Assembly: GCA_963931925.1 (NCBI GenBank)
Contig: OZ007570.1
Location: 1,244,001-1,308,000 of the forward strand
Length of the DNA stretch: 64,000 nucleotides
Reading direction: 5' to 3'
DNA from: Onchidella celtica
Lineage: Eukaryota > Mollusca > Gastropoda > Systellommatophora > Onchidiidae
This document shows positions 62,750-64,000 of this stretch, one piece after another; the first letter of the stretch is position 1; every line of letters starts with the position of its first letter. The position numbers and the translations under genes were made by a program. The notes under the pieces are model-generated. The model was not told the DNA's origin, did not search any database, and saw only the letters and a program-made list of their open reading frames with translations.

Positions 62750-63680
62750 AATAATAGTAATAAACTACAGTCTTGCTTCAGAACTCATGCGCACCAGAAC
62801 ATTACACACCAAACTGAACGCTTGATACGGTTTCTTTTTATGACATGCACGGTACTATATATATTACGAAACAAACATGCAAAAATACAGATGTTACATA
62901 GCAATAAACATTGTTATTTTTTTTTAATATATGCTTGAAGTAAACAACTTTTAATTATAGCCATCATCTTCCTTATCTCAATTGCCACCTTCCTGCCAAA
63001 TTTAAGGCCTGAAGAGTGTATAGTTTGGTCAGTGACTCATGCCAAAGGTTGCAAGTTAGTGAAATATTAATAGATTGCCCATGCATTGTATGTTTTTTAA
63101 TGTTTTTATGTGTCTATATGGAACGTCTTTAACGTCTTCTAGTTTACTTCATTGCGGTTACCCGTCTTCCATTTTCTCCAAATATTTTTCCACTTTTACT
63201 AAATTCACTTTATATCCCTCCTGTCGCTATACAACTTCATCCATGTCTGGTACACACCTGATTTGCCCTCGAAAACTAGCCTTCACAAAGGCAAAACGAA
63301 AACATGCCTGGATAAAGAGGTTTGCTGGCCAGTGAGAGAGGGGAAATGCGCACAATAAAACCGCCTTAAGGATAAGGAGGTTTTATCGTGCGGATTTCGG
63401 GTCAGCAAACCTGCTAAACACCTAAAACATAATTGTAATCATAATCATCAGGATGAGACATCAGGCAGTGTATTAAGTTGTAAAAGCAAATGTATACTAG
63501 TGAGAAAATTTCAAGAATCTGCGACCTGTGGTTTTGAATAAATCACTTTTTTCCTTCTCCTGTAAAATTTCCCAAACCAGCTTTGTGAGGTTTTATTATG
63601 CGGACGACGACATGTAGCTTAGTTAAGCCACCTTCGTTGAACAGCCGCTGCAGTGCACATGAATCACTATTGTTCTATTT
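62750..63680. other. Non-coding DNA with a strong hairpin
   Basis: A 20-nt stem (18 of 20 paired) with a 4-nt loop lies at 63349-63392: left arm CGCACAATAAAACCGCCTTA, right arm its near complement. A third copy of the arm (GGTTTTATTATGCGGAC) lies at 63589-63605. These could be ends of a small DNA element. No exon was found. Confidence 0.5.
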
Positions 63681-63820
63681 TTTTTTTACACTTGAAAAAG
63701 GTGAAAGCCGAAAATTTGTGTATTTTCCTGTCTTCTCTTTAGTTTGCTTTGTATCGTTTGAGTTTTATTTCTCACGCAGGGCTTCGCTACATACAACTTT
63801 TTCTTTTTGCCCAATTTTGA
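63681..63820 (-). repeat. Dispersed repeat, copy 2 (inverted mate of 44.7 kb)
   Basis: Contains GGTGAAAGCCGAAAATTTGT and GGGCTTCGCTACATACAACT, the reverse complement of 44718-44858 with scattered differences. Unknown class. Confidence 0.7.
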
Positions 63821-64000
63821 CAATCACTGAATTAGTAGGGAAGACGCCGGAAGGAGTGATGCATGCAAGGCTAACCTAGCGTCCTTTCTGGTCTGCTGTT
63901 CCAGGCGAATAAGCTCCCGTCTCTCCCCTTAGCACCGAACAGCACGTCGATGCGCCTCCCTACGATAATGAGTGTTTCACGATGCACTTCGGGTGGTTTA

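Overview
The window is animal nuclear DNA: split genes with GT-AG introns, AT-rich non-coding DNA, many microsatellites and minisatellites, and a dense load of transposable elements. Two host genes can be read. The repeat content (long poly-G and GA runs, a tRNA-headed SINE, THAP-bearing DNA elements, a Ty3 element and a CFDP2-like LINE) and the proteins suggest a lophotrochozoan, probably a mollusc and perhaps a gastropod. That placement is inference, since no species-diagnostic sequence was recognised.

Region by region: 407-15605 (+) carries the ten 3' exons of a Polycomb-group Sex-comb-on-midleg gene (Scm/SCMH1/SCML2 type), encoding two MBT repeats, a SLED domain and a C-terminal SAM domain. 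The N-terminal exons lie left of the window. One intron (3625-11466) is swollen by three insertions: a 1.07-kb solo LTR, a small TTAA-flanked piggyBac-like MITE, and a 5.7-kb Ty3/gypsy element, in reverse orientation and with almost identical LTRs. From 15.6 to 29 kb there is 3' UTR or intergenic DNA with a hAT-type MITE, two minisatellites and a small palindromic MITE. At 28976-34643 (+) is a second Ty3/gypsy (Mag-like) element whose 3' LTR is interrupted by another copy of the same 1.1-kb solo LTR. From 34.6 to 45 kb is gene-poor AT-rich DNA, including a minisatellite split by a MULE-like MITE with a clean 9-bp target duplication.

45156-57497 (-) is a complete six-coding-exon SLC16 transporter gene of the MCT8/MCT10 type (609 aa), with an RTE-like LINE sitting in its second coding intron in the same orientation. 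Upstream of it, 57.8-60.7 kb is a cluster of THAP-zinc-finger fragments and two elements with shared terminal sequence (AGGTAGAATGCGCAT). One of these holds a THAP exon running inward from the left end and a different ORF running inward from the right end. The last 3 kb holds a decayed transposase-like fragment, GA/CT/poly-C runs, a perfect-loop hairpin and a dispersed repeat also found inverted at 44.7 kb.

The two host genes (a chromatin repressor subunit and a membrane transporter) point away from each other's functions and show no shared pathway; they are simply neighbours, with their 3' ends facing one another across about 29.5 kb.
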